From an uncultured Alteromonadaceae bacterium (GTDB lineage: Bacteria > Pseudomonadota > Gammaproteobacteria > Enterobacterales > Alteromonadaceae): a stretch of DNA of 64,000 nucleotides. The notes beneath the pieces are model-generated. The model was not told the DNA's origin. It saw only the letters and a list, made by a program, of their open reading frames with translations, and did no database searches. This document shows positions 53,618 to 63,926 of the stretch, piece by piece (within the stretch, counting starts at the first letter, position 1; each line of letters opens with the position of its first letter). A program made the translations under genes and the position numbers. The stretch spans positions 119,862 to 183,861 of the forward strand of contig CANLWS010000014.1 in assembly GCA_947494925.1 (NCBI GenBank), written 5' to 3'.

Positions 53618-54034
53618 GTGGAGTCATTACGAATAAATGATTACATGAATAAACACCCAGTTACGTTCACAGTAGAGATGCCCGTGGCAGAAGCTGTGGA
53701 ACGGCTTATCAATAATCATCAGACGGGGGGACCCGTTATGGATGAAAACCGCAAAGTAGTGGGGTTTTTATCTGAAAAAGATTGTCTGGCTCAAATGATT
53801 GAATCCAGCTATTACCGCGAGCAGATATGTCGTGTTAAAGATATAATGCACAGCGATGTTTTGACTATTAAATCATACGACTCTGTGCTGGAACTGGCTC
53901 AACAAATGCTAGGTCCGAAACCAAAAATTTATCCTGTTGTAGATGACGATGGCTACCTTATGGGTACGATAGATCGCTCAGCAGTGTTAAAAGCGATTGA
54001 CGTTCAATTTATTGACGGATTTAAACACGATTAG
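53618..54034 (+). CDS. Two-CBS-domain protein
   Basis: 138 residues; GTG start with GGAGG a few bases upstream. Two CBS motifs: INDYMNKHPVTFTVEMPVAEAVERLINNHQTGGPVMDENRKVVGFLSEKDCL and VKDIMHSDVLTIKSYDSVLELAQQML...YPVVDDDGYLMGTIDRSAVL. There is no catalytic or membrane domain, so it is a free-standing adenosyl-nucleotide sensor that acts on an unknown partner. Confidence 0.88.
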   Translation: MESLRINDYMNKHPVTFTVEMPVAEAVERLINNHQTGGPVMDENRKVVGFLSEKDCLAQMIESSYYREQICRVKDIMHSDVLTIKSYDSVLELAQQMLGPKPKIYPVVDDDGYLMGTIDRSAVLKAIDVQFIDGFKHD

Positions 54035-54132
54035 TTGACGTGTACGATAATCAGGGAAAGTCTGGAAATTACGTTGACATTCTTCTAGGATCTGCGGCCA
54101 AAAGCGACGCTAACTAATTTAAGAGCAGATCC

Positions 54133-57100
54133 TTGTCAATTCCAAATCCCGGATTAGAATCCGAAATCGCAAATCTGAAGAAACAAATTGCTGTCTGCAT
54201 GCTAGTAGACCGGTATCATTTTATACGACGTTTAAACGCAATCAGACGTCATTCTAATCCTCAAATATTATTAGAAAAACTCTGTGAAGATGTTGAGTTA
54301 TCTATTACTCAGAAACAAATTCGTGAAAAGAATCTACCTTCGATTGAATACCCTGATTTACCGGTAAGTGAATTCAGAGACAAAATATCTGAGGCTATCA
54401 ATACTAACCAGGTTGTTATCGTTGCCGGAGAAACAGGATCCGGAAAAACCACTCAAATACCCAAAATTTGTCTTGAACTTGGAAGAGGTGTGGCAGGACT
54501 TATTGGTCATACACAACCTAGACGACTAGCAGCAAGAACGGTTGCTACAAGGATCGCAGAGGAACTAAACAGCAAGCTAGGTGAGAAAGTCGGGTTCAAA
54601 ATTCGTTTTTCTGATCAGGTGAGTGACCTGAGTTATGTAAAACTCATGACAGACGGAATTTTGCTGGCAGAAATTCAAAAAGATCGGTTCCTCAACCAAT
54701 ACGACACCATCATTATTGACGAGGCGCACGAACGTAGCCTGAACATTGATTTTATTCTTGGTTATTTTAAACAGCTACTGCCAAAACGCCCGGATTTGAA
54801 ATTAATTATTACTTCCGCAACCATCGATCCTGAGCGGTTTTCTAAGCATTTCGACAATGCACCAATCATTCAGGTAAGTGGCAGAACTTACCCTGTAGAG
54901 GTTCGCTATCGTCCTTTTGATGCTGCTGAACAGGATCTTGACCAGACCCAGGCAATTATCGAAGCCGTCAATGAATTGGGTCGTGAAAGCCAGGGTGATA
55001 TTTTGGTTTTCCTCAGTGGTGAAAGAGATATCCGTGACACTGCGGATGCATTAATAAAACAAAAATTTAAACACACTGAGGTATTACCGCTCTACGCAAG
55101 ACTGTCGAGTACAGAACAGAATAGAATTTTTCAGTCTCATAGTGGACGCCGTATCGTGTTGGCGACCAACGTTGCAGAAACGTCATTAACGGTGCCTGGC
55201 ATCAAGTACGTCATCGACCCTGGAACCGCCAGAATTTCGCGCTACAGTATCAGGAGCAAGGTGCAGCGCTTACCGATTGAGCCAGTGTCACAGGCATCCG
55301 CAAATCAGCGAGCGGGTCGATGTGGTCGGGTATCAGAAGGTATCTGTATTCGGCTTTACTCAGAAGAAGATTACCTGAGCAGACCTGAATTCACCGATCC
55401 CGAAATCCTAAGGACTAATTTAGCATCAGTAATATTGCAAATGTTAAACCTGGGTTTAGGGAAAATAGACGCATTTCCATTTGTCGAAGCACCGGATCAG
55501 CGCAACATAAATGATGGTTTCCGTTTGCTTGAAGAGTTGCAAGCAACGCACAAAAGCAACGGTAAAATGTCGCTTACAAAAACAGGCAGGCAAATAGCCC
55601 GGCTTCCTATTGATCCAAGATACGCAAGGATGGTTGTGGAAGCAGCAAACCAGGAATGTCTTCAAGAGGTTATTGTGATTGCCGCAGGACTTTCTATTCA
55701 GGATCCGAGAGAAAGGCCGCAGGATAAACGTCAGCATGCAGATGAAAAGCACGCAGAATACAAACATGAGGATTCTGATTTTTTAACCTTCCTCAACTTG
55801 TGGCATACATTTAAACATCAGCAGAAAGAATTGAGCGCCAACCAGGTTCGTAAATGGTGCAAACAAAATTTCATCAATTATCTGCGTATGCGGGAATGGC
55901 AGGATATTGTCAGTCAATTAAAACAGGGAATAGTAGATCTTGGCTTCAGGCTCAATACACAGGAAGCAGATTATCAGGCAATGCACATCGCTCTCGCTTC
56001 AGGGTTATTATCCCATTTAGGTTTTAAAGATAAGGATAAAGAGTATCTTGGTGCCCGCAACAGTCGATTTATGATATTTCCAGGGTCCGGCCTCGCAAAG
56101 CGTCAACCTAAGTGGTGTATGGTGGCTGAGTTGGTTGAAACGTCTCGTTTATTTGGTCGAATTGGCGCAAAAATCGATCCTGTATGGATTGAATCACTCG
56201 CGGCACATTTGATCAATTGTCAACACTCCGAACCTCACTGGTCTAAAAGAAAAGGAGTGGTTCAGGCTTTTGAAAAAGTCCTTTTGTTTGGTCAGACTTT
56301 GGTCCATCAGAGACGGGTCAATTTCAGCCACATTGATCCAGTCGTTAGTCGGGAAATTTTTATCAGAGAGGCGCTGATAAATGGGGAGACCAAACTAAAT
56401 TACGCATTTCTGACACATAACCAGCAAGCAATTGAAGATGTAGAAACGAAAGAGGACAAATCCAGGCGCCGTGATATTCTGGTGGATGAAGAAGAACTCA
56501 TTGGGTTCTATCAAGAGCGCATCCCAAAAGAAGTTTGTACTGAGTCCGGTCTGAAAAAGTGGTGGCAGAAAGCATCTCAACAAAGTCCTGATTTGCTCCA
56601 TTTTGACCCGGATAATCTGCAAAAACATCAAGCGCAACATATCAACACGTTGAACTATCCAGATTCCTGGAAACAGGGGAATCTGACACTCTCCTTGGAG
56701 TATCTTTTTGACCCAAAAAACCAGGATGACGGTGTAACCCTGATGATCCCGCTGCCATTACTCAATCAATTACAAGATAAGGGGTTTGATTGGTTGGTGC
56801 CTGGCATGCGGCATGAGCTTCTGGTGGCATTAATAAAATCGCTACCAAAAAAATTACGCAAAAACTTTGTACCTGCACCCAATTATGCTGATGCCTGTCT
56901 GTCTGAAATGTCAGAAGTTGACAAAAAGGGCAATCCTATAACGCTGATAGAAGCATTTAGTACAAAGTTATTCCGTATGACAGGTGTGAAAGTTGAAGTC
57001 AATGATTGGCTTGTAGAAGGAGTTCCAGATCACCTTCGATTTAATTTCAAAGTATTGGATGAGAAAGGTGAGGTGACTGCCAGAGGACGAGACCTGACAG

Positions 57101-58038
57101 CATTGCAATTGCATTTACAAGGTAAAGTCAAAAAAACCTTACAAAAAGCAGCGACACCTGAATTGGAAAGGTCGAATATTACACATTGGGACTTCGACAG
57201 GCTGCAAGAAGAGTTTGTAAACAAATCCAGTGGCTTTGAAGTTAAAGCATTCCCAGCGCTGCAGGCGGATAAAAACTCTGTTTCAATCAAATTGTTTGAA
57301 CACAAGTCAGCGGCACAGCAAGCTCACAGGCTTGGCTTGAGAAAACTGATACGTATAAACATACCTTCACCGGTAAAATACCTTCAGGATAAATTGCCTA
57401 ACAAAGCAAAATTGGGGTTGTACTTTAATCCTTTTGGGCAGATAAGTGCTTTGATTGACGACTGTATCGATGCCGGGATTGATAATTTAATTGAACAATA
57501 CAAGATGCAACATCAAGTGGATATTCGGGATAAATCTCATTTCGTGACATTGACTGATTGGGTAAAAGCAGAAATTAACGATCAAGTTTTAGAAATCGCA
57601 AAAAAAGTAGAAAAGGCACTGACAACTGCGCACGGAATTCAGAAAAAAATGAAAGGCAATGTGCCTTTAAACATGATTTCTGCAGTAGGGGACATCAAAC
57701 AGCATTTAAATACACTTATATTTCCAGGTTTTGTGTCCGCCATAGGCGCGACAAAATTGGACGATTTATGTCGCTACGTGACCGGAATAGAGCGACGACA
57801 GGAAAAGTTGTCTATTGACCCGAGCAAGGACAGAATGCATCAGTTAAATTTAGAGAAAATTCAGCTAACCTATCAATCCATTTTAAACAAAATACCCAAA
57901 GGTAGTGCAATTCCTGAGGGCCTTAAAGAAGTCAGATGGATGTTGGAAGAATTAAGAATTTCCTTTTTTGCTCAACAACTTGGCACTGCTTATCCGATTT
58001 CAGCCAAGAGAATAGAAAATCACTTAACATCATTTTGA
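54133..58038 (+). CDS. hrpA: ATP-dependent RNA helicase HrpA
   Basis: 1301 residues, the size of E. coli HrpA. The TTG at 54133 begins a frame with the family N-terminus. DEAH-box motifs: I GETGSGKTTQ (~98), II DEAH (~195), III SATID (~228), VI QRAGRCGR (~391); the HA2/OB-fold helicase region and the long C-terminal HrpA domain (DUF3418) follow. HrpA unwinds RNA and resolves stalled or collided ribosomes in E. coli. No SD-like sequence was found near the TTG, so the precise start is provisional. Confidence 0.95.
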   Translation: MSIPNPGLESEIANLKKQIAVCMLVDRYHFIRRLNAIRRHSNPQILLEKLCEDVELSITQKQIREKNLPSIEYPDLPVSEFRDKISEAINTNQVVIVAGETGSGKTTQIPKICLELGRGVAGLIGHTQPRRLAARTVATRIAEELNSKLGEKVGFKIRFSDQVSDLSYVKLMTDGILLAEIQKDRFLNQYDTIIIDEAHERSLNIDFILGYFKQLLPKRPDLKLIITSATIDPERFSKHFDNAPIIQVSGRTYPVEVRYRPFDAAEQDLDQTQAIIEAVNELGRESQGDILVFLSGERDIRDTADALIKQKFKHTEVLPLYARLSSTEQNRIFQSHSGRRIVLATNVAETSLTVPGIKYVIDPGTARISRYSIRSKVQRLPIEPVSQASANQRAGRCGRVSEGICIRLYSEEDYLSRPEFTDPEILRTNLASVILQMLNLGLGKIDAFPFVEAPDQRNINDGFRLLEELQATHKSNGKMSLTKTGRQIARLPIDPRYARMVVEAANQECLQEVIVIAAGLSIQDPRERPQDKRQHADEKHAEYKHEDSDFLTFLNLWHTFKHQQKELSANQVRKWCKQNFINYLRMREWQDIVSQLKQGIVDLGFRLNTQEADYQAMHIALASGLLSHLGFKDKDKEYLGARNSRFMIFPGSGLAKRQPKWCMVAELVETSRLFGRIGAKIDPVWIESLAAHLINCQHSEPHWSKRKGVVQAFEKVLLFGQTLVHQRRVNFSHIDPVVSREIFIREALINGETKLNYAFLTHNQQAIEDVETKEDKSRRRDILVDEEELIGFYQERIPKEVCTESGLKKWWQKASQQSPDLLHFDPDNLQKHQAQHINTLNYPDSWKQGNLTLSLEYLFDPKNQDDGVTLMIPLPLLNQLQDKGFDWLVPGMRHELLVALIKSLPKKLRKNFVPAPNYADACLSEMSEVDKKGNPITLIEAFSTKLFRMTGVKVEVNDWLVEGVPDHLRFNFKVLDEKGEVTARGRDLTALQLHLQGKVKKTLQKAATPELERSNITHWDFDRLQEEFVNKSSGFEVKAFPALQADKNSVSIKLFEHKSAAQQAHRLGLRKLIRINIPSPVKYLQDKLPNKAKLGLYFNPFGQISALIDDCIDAGIDNLIEQYKMQHQVDIRDKSHFVTLTDWVKAEINDQVLEIAKKVEKALTTAHGIQKKMKGNVPLNMISAVGDIKQHLNTLIFPGFVSAIGATKLDDLCRYVTGIERRQEKLSIDPSKDRMHQLNLEKIQLTYQSILNKIPKGSAIPEGLKEVRWMLEELRISFFAQQLGTAYPISAKRIENHLTSF

Positions 58039-58122
58039 CATTAGGGCGTTGACATTATTCCACTAGCACCCTATAAAGTTATTGCAATGCCATTAGCAGA
58101 GTCAGTTAGGAAGAGGTAAATA

Positions 58123-58425
58123 ATGCTGGGATACGACGATAAGCGCAATTTTTTCCGGATGCTTTTAAATTCACCCTGTGAACTTAAAGTAAGCGATGAT
58201 GAGTCAACGCGAAGCATTCAAGCAGTATGTAAAGACATCAGTGCTACTGGAATGTCGTTTGAAGTAGAAGAACAGTCCATTGAATTAGGTACAAAAGTGT
58301 TTGTCTCCATTGAGTCGACGAGCAGCCAGATACCTTCTTTAACTGCGACAGCAAAAGTAGTTAGAAGTGAGTCTGCTTCGGATACTAGTTGCACTATCGG
58401 GGTAGAAATACTCGAAATGAAATAG
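58123..58425 (+). CDS. PilZ-domain protein
   Basis: 100 residues with only a PilZ domain. The c-di-GMP-binding RxxxR motif is present as RNFFR (residues 6-10) and the DxSxxG motif as DISATG near 40. Binding of cyclic di-GMP is therefore expected. Start preceded by AGGAAGAGG. The output (motility, adhesion or polysaccharide) cannot be deduced; convergent with rlmI. Confidence 0.88.
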   Translation: MLGYDDKRNFFRMLLNSPCELKVSDDESTRSIQAVCKDISATGMSFEVEEQSIELGTKVFVSIESTSSQIPSLTATAKVVRSESASDTSCTIGVEILEMK

Positions 58426-58436
58426 TTTTCGCCCCG

Positions 58437-58472
58437 AGGTCTGGTCACAACACACGGCAAACCAGACCTTTT
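58437..58472 (+). terminator. Terminator after the PilZ gene
   Basis: AGGTCTGGT...ACCAGACCT, a 9-bp stem with a 15-base loop, followed by TTTT. It overlaps the 3' end of the convergent rlmI gene and could act on both transcripts. Confidence 0.75.
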
Positions 58473-59632
58473 AAGTAGTAGCCTTCTGGGTAATTGGATG
58501 AAACCGGATGATCAGGGGCTTGATGCATTCTTTCTATAAATTGTACTTCTCTGCCAGCATCTAGAGCCGCGTCAGCCACGACCTTTTGAAAAAGATCTGA
58601 AGGCATAAGGCCTGAACAACTAAAAGTACAAAGGGTCCCGCCAGGTTCCAAAATTTGCATTGCTTGCATATTAATGTCTTTGTATCCGCGACAGGCTCTG
58701 TTTAATGAAGCTCTTGAGTCAACAAATTTGGGGGGATCCAATATTATTTGGTCGAAAGTTGTACCTTCCGTTTTGTAGTCCCTGAGAGCCTGAAAGACAT
58801 CCCTATTAATAAAGTCACATCTGCCGATATCCAGGTTATTAATTTGAACATTTCGTTTAGCTGTCTCTAAGGCAAGATCAGAAACATCTATATTGGTTAC
58901 TTTTGTTGCGCCAGCATTAAGCGCATAACTGCCAAAGGTTCCTGTGTAGCAGAAGCAGTTGAGTACACTTTTATTGGAAGCATAGCTTGCAGCTATAGCC
59001 CTGTTGTCGCGCTGATCCAGGTAAAATCCAGTTTTATGACCCGATTTAAAGTTAACAATTATTTTGACGTCATTTTCTTCGATGACAACTTCTTCCGGAA
59101 CCTCACCATAAAGTGTTTGGGTAATCTCTTGAAGACCTTCCTTTTTTCTTACCGCCACATCACTTCTTTCGTAGATACTGCAATCTGGAAATTGCTTTTT
59201 AAGGGCCCAGACGATTTTATCCCGATGTTTATCAGCACCTGCAGACAGTAACTGACACACCAATACGTCTGCGTAGCGGTCGATAGTCACGCCAGGCAAC
59301 CCATCAGATTCTGCAGCAATCAGTCGATAGCCAGTCAGTCTGTGTTTATTGATCAGAGTTTGTCGTGAAGTAAACGCGCGCAGTATTTTACGTTGAAAAA
59401 AACCATTATCGATTATTTCATTCTCGGCAAAGCTCCAGACTCTGGCTTGTATTTGAGAAGCTGGAGACCATGCCGCTCGCGCCAACCAGGTACCTTCCGA
59501 ACTCATTACATCCACAGTATCGCCGCTTTTTATCTGGCGTTTAGGTGGAACGATTGCACTAGCAAATATCCAGGGATGTTTCCTTAGAAGTGATTTTTCT
59601 CGATCTGGCTGCAAAAAGACTTGAATTGGCAT
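58445..59632 (-). CDS. rlmI: 23S rRNA m5C1962 methyltransferase RlmI
   Basis: 395 residues (E. coli 396). N-terminal PUA domain ([23 protein letters not shown]), then a RlmI-type central domain and Rossmann methyltransferase with [26 protein letters not shown] (motif I), LDPPKFV (motif IV) and TFSCSG with the catalytic-type cysteines. It methylates cytosine 1962 of 23S rRNA. Divergent from the acylphosphatase gene, the same neighbour as in E. coli. Confidence 0.93.
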   Translation of the reverse strand: MPIQVFLQPDREKSLLRKHPWIFASAIVPPKRQIKSGDTVDVMSSEGTWLARAAWSPASQIQARVWSFAENEIIDNGFFQRKILRAFTSRQTLINKHRLTGYRLIAAESDGLPGVTIDRYADVLVCQLLSAGADKHRDKIVWALKKQFPDCSIYERSDVAVRKKEGLQEITQTLYGEVPEEVVIEENDVKIIVNFKSGHKTGFYLDQRDNRAIAASYASNKSVLNCFCYTGTFGSYALNAGATKVTNIDVSDLALETAKRNVQINNLDIGRCDFINRDVFQALRDYKTEGTTFDQIILDPPKFVDSRASLNRACRGYKDINMQAMQILEPGGTLCTFSCSGLMPSDLFQKVVADAALDAGREVQFIERMHQAPDHPVSSNYPEGYYLKGLVCRVL

Positions 59633-59685
59633 AGGATACTTGTTTGAAATTTCGAATTTGCGAATTGTACAGAAGGAATGCGCAT

Positions 59686-59961
59686 ATGGCGAAAGTTTGC
59701 AAAAAAGCTATCGTAACCGGGTTGGTGCAAGGAGTATTTTTTCGCGTGTCTACACAACAACAGGCTAACTTCCTTGGTGTTTCAGGTTATGTGAAAAATA
59801 CAACAAATGGCAGCGTCGAAGTATTAGCTTGTGGTGAAGTGGATGCAGTGAACAAATTGCTTGCCTGGTTACATATAGGCTCGCAACACAGCCGGGTAGA
59901 TGATGTGAAAAAAGAATCAGTGCCTTATATAGAAGTTTCGGACTTTGAGGTGCGTAGATGA
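59686..59961 (+). CDS. acyP: Acylphosphatase
   Basis: 91 residues from the ATG at 59686, chosen for the family N-terminus ([22 protein letters not shown]) and GAAGGA eleven bases upstream. The GxVQGVFFR loop with catalytic Arg and the [15 protein letters not shown] segment with catalytic Asn are intact. It hydrolyses acyl phosphates. The stop overlaps the next start by four bases (ATGA). Confidence 0.93.
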   Translation: MAKVCKKAIVTGLVQGVFFRVSTQQQANFLGVSGYVKNTTNGSVEVLACGEVDAVNKLLAWLHIGSQHSRVDDVKKESVPYIEVSDFEVRR

Positions 59962-60935
59962 AGTTTGTGGATTTTGTCACTGGTGGCTCTCCTGAGCAAA
60001 TGTCGATTTCGGAGACCTCGCGACCAGCTCCTGAGCCACACCAGGTTTTGGTCAAAGTCATTGCTTTCGGCATTAATCGTGCAGATACGTTGCAGCGACA
60101 AGGCAAATACCCACCCCCCAAGGGCGAAAGCGAAATACTTGGATTAGAAATGTCGGGTGAAATTATACAACTGGGGTCAAATGTTAATAAATGGAGCATT
60201 GGTCAGCATGTATTCGGATTGGTAGCAGGTGGCGGTTACGCAGAGTATGTCGCCGTTGATGATTCTCATATCATGCCCGTGCCCGCAACTATGACCATGC
60301 AGGAAGCAGCCGGTGTTGCGGAAGTATTCCTGACTGCTTATCAGAGCCTTTTTAGTTTGGCTGATCTGCAAAAAGGTCAAAAAGTCCTGATTCATGCTGG
60401 CGCAAGTGGCGTTGGACTTGCTGCAATTCAACTTGCTAAAGCACAAAATTGCATGGTAGCGGTTACGGCATCTTCTGATCAAAAATTAGCAATGTGTAAC
60501 CGCTTCGGATCAGACCTTTTAGTGAACTATCATGAGCAAAATTTCGTTGATGTCATTGTGCCAAACTGGCGAGGGGTTGATGTGATTATTGACTTCGTCG
60601 CAGGGGATTATCTCAATCGAAACCTTAAAGTTCTCAATAAAGATGGTCACATCATTTATTTAGCGATGTTGGCCGGAAGATATGCAGATCGTTTGGATAT
60701 GGCGCTTCTTTTGGGAAAACGCGTAAATATTTCTGGTTCAACTTTGCGGAATCGCAGCGACAGCTATAAATCCAGCTTGATGGCCGACTTTTATAATAGT
60801 TGGTACGATTCACTGGAGAGTGGAGCATTAAAACCAAATATTGACAGCTATTATGCAGCACGAGATATGACGATTGCCCACAAGCGAATTGAAGAAAATC
60901 AGACTATGGGCAAACTGATAGGCATTTGGGAATAG
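59958..60935 (+). CDS. Quinone oxidoreductase, PIG3/TP53I3-like (MDR superfamily)
   Basis: 325 residues. The N-terminal GroES-like domain has GINRADTLQRQGKYPPPKGESEILGLEMSG, typical of PIG3-type quinone oxidoreductases and lacking zinc ligands. The nucleotide-binding domain contains VLIHAGASGVGLAAIQLAKA (about residue 145). It should reduce quinones with NADPH. It is translationally coupled to the acylphosphatase by a 4-base overlap, though no functional link is known. Confidence 0.87.
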   Translation: MKFVDFVTGGSPEQMSISETSRPAPEPHQVLVKVIAFGINRADTLQRQGKYPPPKGESEILGLEMSGEIIQLGSNVNKWSIGQHVFGLVAGGGYAEYVAVDDSHIMPVPATMTMQEAAGVAEVFLTAYQSLFSLADLQKGQKVLIHAGASGVGLAAIQLAKAQNCMVAVTASSDQKLAMCNRFGSDLLVNYHEQNFVDVIVPNWRGVDVIIDFVAGDYLNRNLKVLNKDGHIIYLAMLAGRYADRLDMALLLGKRVNISGSTLRNRSDSYKSSLMADFYNSWYDSLESGALKPNIDSYYAARDMTIAHKRIEENQTMGKLIGIWE

Positions 60936-60938
60936 CGC

Positions 60939-61394
60939 CTAAACGCCAGGGTCATCCAACAACTTATTCCCTTCTGCAGCGGTGCGCGCCAACTCATCAC
61001 AACGTTCGTTTTCCGGGTGGCCTGAATGGCCTTTAACCCAATGCCACTGCACCTTGTGTTTGTCAACTAACGCGTCCAATTGCTTCCACAAATCCGCGTT
61101 TTTTACTGCTTTTTTGTTGGAAGTGCGCCACCCATTTTTGCGCCAGTTGTGTATCCATTGATTTATGCCGTTTTTAACGTACTGGCTGTCTGTTGTTAAA
61201 TCTACGCTACAAGATTCGGTCAAGGTTTCTAAAGCAGCAATGGTGGCCAGCATTTCCATTCTGTTATTGGTGGTGTGTTTGTAACCCTGACTAATTTCTT
61301 TTTTATGTCCGTTGAAAACCAGCACGGCCCCGTATCCACCCGGTCCTGGATTACCCAGACACGATCCATCAGTATAAATATGTACTTTTTTCAT
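60939..61394 (-). CDS. rnhA: Ribonuclease HI
   Basis: 151 residues from the ATG at 61394 (a TTG four codons earlier is possible). Catalytic DEDD residues are in [17 protein letters not shown] (Asp), [12 protein letters not shown] (Glu), [12 protein letters not shown] (Asp) and the late [10 protein letters not shown] (Asp), and the basic [18 protein letters not shown] loop is present. It cleaves RNA in RNA-DNA hybrids. Divergent from dnaQ, the classical rnhA-dnaQ arrangement. Confidence 0.96.
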   Translation of the reverse strand: MKKVHIYTDGSCLGNPGPGGYGAVLVFNGHKKEISQGYKHTTNNRMEMLATIAALETLTESCSVDLTTDSQYVKNGINQWIHNWRKNGWRTSNKKAVKNADLWKQLDALVDKHKVQWHWVKGHSGHPENERCDELARTAAEGNKLLDDPGV

Positions 61395-61412
61395 TAATTT
61401 CGACAACCGTCA

Positions 61413-61443
61413 TTGGCAATTTTTATTTGTCGGGCAGTATAAT
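61413..61443 (+). promoter_or_regulatory. Candidate dnaQ promoter
   Basis: TATAAT at 61438-61443 lies 37 bases before the dnaQ start; a TTGGCA hexamer at 61413-61418 gives a slightly long 19-base spacing. It lies in the 86-base rnhA/dnaQ divergent gap. Confidence 0.5.
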
Positions 61444-61480
61444 GTCGCTAACGTTAAGAAGCACTCAAATTAGGTAAATA

Positions 61481-62188
61481 ATGCGACAAGTCGTACTGGA
61501 TACAGAAACTACAGGTATCAACCCTCGAGAAGGGCATCGGATTATAGAAATAGGTTGCGTTGAACTGATTAATAGAAAACTCACAGGTAACCATTTTCAT
61601 GTTTATGTTAATCCAGAGCGTATTGTTGAACAGGAAGCCATCGAGGTTCACGGCATAACCAATGAATTCTTAGCTGACAAACCCTTGTTTAAGGAAGTTG
61701 TAAGCGGTTTTGTTGATTTTATTCGTGGTGCACAATTGGTGATACACAATGCGCCATTTGATACTGGGTTCATGGATCACGAATTCAACAAAGTAGCGGG
61801 GTTGAATCTGGCGACCGCAGATATTTGTACTGTGCTGGACACCTTGGTTCTTGCCAGACAAATGCATCCAGGTCAAAAAAATAATTTGGATGCTCTGTGT
61901 AAACGCTACGGCATCGACAACTCGCATCGCGAACTTCACGGCGCGCTGTTGGATTCAGAAATATTAGCCGATGTTTACCTGATGATGACCGGGGGGCAGA
62001 CTGACCTTAACCTCGGTGGCAAGTCAAATACCGCGAATTCTATGCAAGGTGAACAAATCAGACGACTAGGCAGCGAACGAAAACCATTAAAGATAATTCG
62101 TGCTTCTGCCGATGAATTAGCACAACATGAAAGTCGATTGGATTTGGTTCAGGATAAAGGTGGAAGCTGTTTATGGCGTCAAGATTAG
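61481..62188 (+). CDS. dnaQ: DNA polymerase III epsilon subunit (proofreading)
   Basis: 235 residues. Exonuclease motifs: VLDTETTGINPREGHR (Exo I, Asp7/Glu9), VIHNAPFDTGFMDHEF (Exo II) and HRELHGALLDSEILADVYL (Exo IIIepsilon with His). The C-terminal tail (LKIIRASADELAQHESRLDLV) binds the alpha polymerase subunit. It removes mismatched 3' ends during replication. Followed after 7 bases by the TIGR03503-type gene. Confidence 0.96.
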   Translation: MRQVVLDTETTGINPREGHRIIEIGCVELINRKLTGNHFHVYVNPERIVEQEAIEVHGITNEFLADKPLFKEVVSGFVDFIRGAQLVIHNAPFDTGFMDHEFNKVAGLNLATADICTVLDTLVLARQMHPGQKNNLDALCKRYGIDNSHRELHGALLDSEILADVYLMMTGGQTDLNLGGKSNTANSMQGEQIRRLGSERKPLKIIRASADELAQHESRLDLVQDKGGSCLWRQD

Positions 62189-62195
62189 CGTGGTT

Positions 62196-63638
62196 ATGAA
62201 GCGATTCATACTGGCGTTTTGTATATTATTACCTTTAACATTGGCTGCTCAACAGCCCGATAGACCGACCGAGGGACAAGTAGACACATCTCCGTTGTTG
62301 GAGCTTGGCGACGAATATCAAAACAGCATAAAATTACTGCAGAACCGATTTCGTATTGATTACGAAGTGGAAGAAATTACTATGGTATTTTTCCGCAAAT
62401 TCGGCAGTGCTCCGGTGGTTTTGGTCAGGCCCGATGGATCAAAGATATTTCAGATTCAGGCTGATGGAGAAGATATTTCCTGGTATGACGCGACCACGTA
62501 CGATCTGATTTACATCAAAAATCCAACCCCTGGCCCCTGGCAGGCTGTTGGAGAAATTTTGCCACAAAGCCGCGTGATGGTATTAAGCGATGTGCAGCTT
62601 CACGCAGATCCACTTCCTGACGTGATTTTTTCAGGAGAAATCCTAAAACAGACCGCTTATCTAACTAATGGCGGAGATAAAATAAATTATCCGGAATTCA
62701 GAGATGTTGTTTCTTTGGATATCAGACTGGTTAGTACAAATAATCCAAATTACAATAATTTTGGCGCCGACGTTCAGACCATTGCGACATTTGAAGACAA
62801 TGGCCGAGGGATGGACGAAAAACCACTTGATGGAACCTTTACAGGGCAGTTCAACTTGGCGGTCGCTGATGGAGAGTGGACACCTGTTTTCGTCGTAAGT
62901 ACACCCATGTTCACCAGAGAACAAGTGGATCCGCCTTTGATGCTCTACCCAAACCCAATAAAGATATCCATGGTGCCAGATGGAGGAGGGGATGGTTATC
63001 ACAAACTCGTCATTGATGCGGAGCGAGAGTTTGTCGATATGTCCACACTGCTGATAGACGGAAAAGTTCGCTTTCCTAACGGAGATGTACAGAATTTTTC
63101 GTTGACGGAGTTAACTTCAGAAGCTCGTGAACACTTGATCGTTAATTATGAATTTGGCGTCTATAGAATCAAATTAACTGCATTTGGCAGCACTAAAGAT
63201 GGTCGGGATTTTATTCTGGATGTTCCGGAATATACTTTTCTGGCCGAAACACCTGAAGTGGAAGTAGCAGAAACGACTATTCAGGCAGAGGCGTTGTTAG
63301 ATACGACAGAAAATGTGGAAACCCTACCTGATCCTGCAATCGATATGATGGCAGAAGTCACGCTGGAAGATGAACCAGAAGATAATTCTATGGTGTGGTG
63401 GATCATAGGGGCGAACCTTATGCTGCTTGTAGTAGGCTGCGTAGTGATCTGGTTTTTTACCAGACCTAAAAAAGCCAAAGTAGTTTCACCACAACCACCT
63501 TCAGATCAGCCTGTGAAGGAATCCGCCTTCGCTTCTATGGGTAAAAGTGTAGGCAATATGTTCAGCAAGAATAAAAAGGGCAAAGCAGGTGCATCTGACG
63601 ATAGTGGGATCATCGATTTAACCATTCCCGAGGATTGA
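62196..63638 (+). CDS. TIGR03503-type membrane protein
   Basis: 480 residues from the ATG at 62196; a longer frame overlaps dnaQ and lacks a signal. A signal peptide (MKRFILAFCILLPLTLAAQQ) is followed by a periplasmic region with LLQNRFRIDYEVEEITMVFFRKFGSAPVVLVRPDGSKI, which I recall as the TIGR03503 family of Vibrio and Alteromonadales. A transmembrane helix (MVWWIIGANLMLLVVGCVVIWFF, residues ~398-420) and a cytoplasmic basic tail end the protein. The family name is recalled, not searched. Function unknown. It probably shares the dnaQ transcript. Confidence 0.7.
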   Translation: MKRFILAFCILLPLTLAAQQPDRPTEGQVDTSPLLELGDEYQNSIKLLQNRFRIDYEVEEITMVFFRKFGSAPVVLVRPDGSKIFQIQADGEDISWYDATTYDLIYIKNPTPGPWQAVGEILPQSRVMVLSDVQLHADPLPDVIFSGEILKQTAYLTNGGDKINYPEFRDVVSLDIRLVSTNNPNYNNFGADVQTIATFEDNGRGMDEKPLDGTFTGQFNLAVADGEWTPVFVVSTPMFTREQVDPPLMLYPNPIKISMVPDGGGDGYHKLVIDAEREFVDMSTLLIDGKVRFPNGDVQNFSLTELTSEAREHLIVNYEFGVYRIKLTAFGSTKDGRDFILDVPEYTFLAETPEVEVAETTIQAEALLDTTENVETLPDPAIDMMAEVTLEDEPEDNSMVWWIIGANLMLLVVGCVVIWFFTRPKKAKVVSPQPPSDQPVKESAFASMGKSVGNMFSKNKKGKAGASDDSGIIDLTIPED

Positions 63639-63724
63639 TTGCTGTTTATTCAAACAAATTGCACGAATAAAAAGCAATGTCAGTAAAAATCATGTCTGTA
63701 GACCAAAAAAGCCTGAAAAACTGG

Positions 63725-63753
63725 TTGACTCATGATGGGGTAACCCGTATCAT
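63725..63753 (+). promoter_or_regulatory. Promoter of the tRNA-Asp operon
   Basis: TTGACT, 17 bases, TATCAT, followed by the GC-rich discriminator CTGCGCC typical of stable-RNA promoters under stringent control. Start of transcription would fall near 63760, giving a leader of about 60 bases before the first tRNA. Confidence 0.7.
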
Positions 63754-63820
63754 CTGCGCCGCAGTTGAGAGAGAGGATTCTATCTTTATCGCTTAACTGC
63801 TTGATATTATTGAAGATTGT

Positions 63821-63897
63821 GGAGTGGTAGTTCAGTTGGTTAGAATACCGGCCTGTCACGCCGGGGGTCGCGGGTTCGAGTCCCGTCCACTCCGCCA
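63821..63897 (+). tRNA. tRNA-Asp (anticodon GTC)
   Basis: 77 bases with CCA encoded. The acceptor stem GGAGTGG pairs with CCACTCC, the anticodon loop CTGTCAC carries GTC (63855-63857), and the T arm is CGGGTTCGAGTCCCG. Follows dnaQ and its neighbour, as aspV follows dnaQ in E. coli. Confidence 0.97.
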
Positions 63898-63926
63898 ACT
63901 TCAACAATATTAGTTTTGCTTTATGC

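Noticed and set aside
63677..63796. 39-codon frame upstream of the tRNA genes
   Set aside because: It overlaps the tRNA promoter, lacks a ribosome binding site and has no recognisable family.
63680..63907. Reading frame on the minus strand with the stretch WTGLEPATPGVTGRYSNQLNYHS
   Set aside because: It is the antisense of the first tRNA-Asp gene; this peptide is a well-known false gene arising over tRNA genes.
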